A stretch of 64,000 nt of DNA from Neorhizobium tomejilense (GTDB lineage Bacteria; Pseudomonadota; Alphaproteobacteria; Rhizobiales; Rhizobiaceae), in contig PVBG01000016.1 of NCBI GenBank assembly GCA_002968845.1, forward strand, positions 82,556-146,555, in the 5' to 3' direction. Shown piece by piece: positions 63,340 to 64,000 of this stretch (position 1 is the first letter of the stretch; every line of letters starts with the position of its first letter). A model generated the notes under the pieces. It was not told the origin of the DNA and did no database searches. It worked only from the letters and a program-made list of their open reading frames with translations. A program made the translations under genes and the position numbers.

Positions 63340-63834
63340 ATGCACATTCCTCCAGAATTCCATGTCTTCGAAACCGAACATTGGCTGGTCAACCACCGAA
63401 CCAATTCCGCCCTTCCCGGCTATCTGATGATCGGCTCGAAGCGCTTTGTGGATGATCTCTCCGAGCTTGCGGAAGAAGCGTTGCTGGAGCTCGGGCCACT
63501 GATGGCGAAGGTTCAGAGGGCGCTAGGCGGGGAATTGAACGCGGAGCGGGTCTATATCGGACGATACGGCCACATGCCGGGCCATTCGCTCCATTTCCAC
63601 GTGATCCCGATCTACCGCTGGGTGGAAGCACTTTTCTGGCAGGACGATCGGTACCGGATGCTCAGTACTTTTGCGGAAGGTCCGGGCGAGACCGCGACGG
63701 ATGGCGCAGAACTGACGTTCTTCGTCTGGCGGGAATTCTGCGAACGGTCGGTACCGCCACCGATCCACGGGCCGAGCGTTGCGGAGGTCGTCGAGCACCT
63801 GCGGGATGCTTTTCGGCCGGGACCGCGGGGGTGA
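63340..63834 (+). CDS. HIT family protein with altered triad
   Basis: The 164-residue protein has the histidine-triad region HMPGHSLHFHVIPIYRW near residue 90. Compared with the usual HxHxH motif the first His is displaced (HSLHFH), while the middle (catalytic) and last His are kept. HIT proteins hydrolyse or transfer nucleotides. The ATG gives a start MHIPPEFHVFETEHW typical of the family. Confidence 0.88.
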   Translation: MHIPPEFHVFETEHWLVNHRTNSALPGYLMIGSKRFVDDLSELAEEALLELGPLMAKVQRALGGELNAERVYIGRYGHMPGHSLHFHVIPIYRWVEALFWQDDRYRMLSTFAEGPGETATDGAELTFFVWREFCERSVPPPIHGPSVAEVVEHLRDAFRPGPRG

Positions 63835-63875
63835 CCGGACTGCGGGTGCAGAACAAGCGCCGAAGGCCACCGGCT

Positions 63876-64000
63876 AGAGCGGTTCATTGCTTATCGGAAT
63901 CGAGTTGGGATTCCCAAATCAGCAGAATTGTGATTCATCCTGGGTGCTGGGCTGGAGGCCAGTATCCATGACGCGACCTTATTCGAATGATCTTCGTGAA
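63876..64000 (+). mobile_element. Left end of an IS630-type insertion sequence (cut by window edge)
   Basis: After a TA at 63875-63876 (IS630 elements insert at TA) the sequence GAGCGGTTCATTGC begins what looks like a terminal end, and the transposase start lies 92 bases on. The right end and any target duplication are outside the window, so the boundary is approximate. Confidence 0.6.
63968..64000 (+). CDS. IS630-family transposase, N-terminal 11 residues only
   Basis: The ATG opens MTRPYSNDLRE, the usual start of IS630-family transposases, and the frame is still open at the window edge. Identification rests on this short but characteristic sequence. Confidence 0.72.
   Translation, partial: MTRPYSNDLRE

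Overview
The window is a 64 kb stretch of a GC-rich alphaproteobacterial chromosome, almost certainly from the Rhizobiaceae (Rhizobium, Agrobacterium, Neorhizobium or a close relative). Evidence for this is the gene order lptD-surA-pdxA-rsmA, the fabD-fabG-acpP-fabF-mltG-yicC-gmk block, the rpsF-rpsR-DUF2232-rplI-dnaB-alr-radA-cvpA-purF block, the psd-pssA pair, and dispersed palindromic intergenic repeats of the rhizobial mosaic-element kind. No rRNA, tRNA or CRISPR array was seen.

Layout. 1-4.4 kb (+): end of lptD, then surA-like, pdxA and rsmA, then an extra SAM methyltransferase. 4.5-11.7 kb (-): a lipoprotein, then read in the direction of transcription fabD, fabG, acpP, fabF, mltG, yicC, gmk (type II fatty acid synthesis, peptidoglycan termination, RNA and GMP metabolism). 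11.9-17.3 kb: an aldo-keto reductase and an accessory patch of two paralogous RTX-like repeat proteins converging on an animal-type haem peroxidase. 17.6-28.3 kb (+): ribosomal proteins S6, S18 and L9, DnaB, alanine racemase, RadA, CvpA and PurF; two toxin-antitoxin modules (TumE/TumA-like, with a frameshifted toxin, and ParD/ParE) flank alr. 28.7-43.7 kb: mixed metabolic and hypothetical genes, including cysS, three tandem GFA-fold genes translationally coupled to a proline iminopeptidase, cimA, rsgA, a pentapeptide-repeat protein, rarD and a LOG-type nucleotide phosphoribohydrolase. 43.8-55.9 kb: a LysM envelope protein, an Atm1-like ABC exporter, an LLM oxidoreductase, an AraC regulator divergent from an SDR, psd-pssA, LysE, SRAP and YnfA. 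56.0-64.0 kb: HigB/HigA, Nudix, exported rhizobial proteins, a ygfZ-HD-phosphatase operon, MscS, a RES/Xre module, a HIT protein, and the left end of an IS630-type element cut by the window edge.

How the genes work together. Most of the window is housekeeping: envelope biogenesis (lptD, surA, mltG, fab, psd/pssA), translation (S6, S18, L9, rsmA, rsgA, cysS), replication and repair (dnaB, radA, SRAP) and nucleotide synthesis (gmk, purF). Accessory DNA sits at the seams: four toxin-antitoxin modules, the RTX/peroxidase patch, the GFA cluster, nine hairpin repeat copies placed just after the 3' ends of plus-strand genes, and an insertion sequence. The most unusual signals are (a) a perfect 16-bp palindrome covering a promoter and the probable leaderless start of the tumE toxin, (b) palindromic repeats whose stem shows compensatory base changes between copies, and (c) RTX-like proteins built on a roughly 20-residue repeat in which only every second turn carries the calcium motif.
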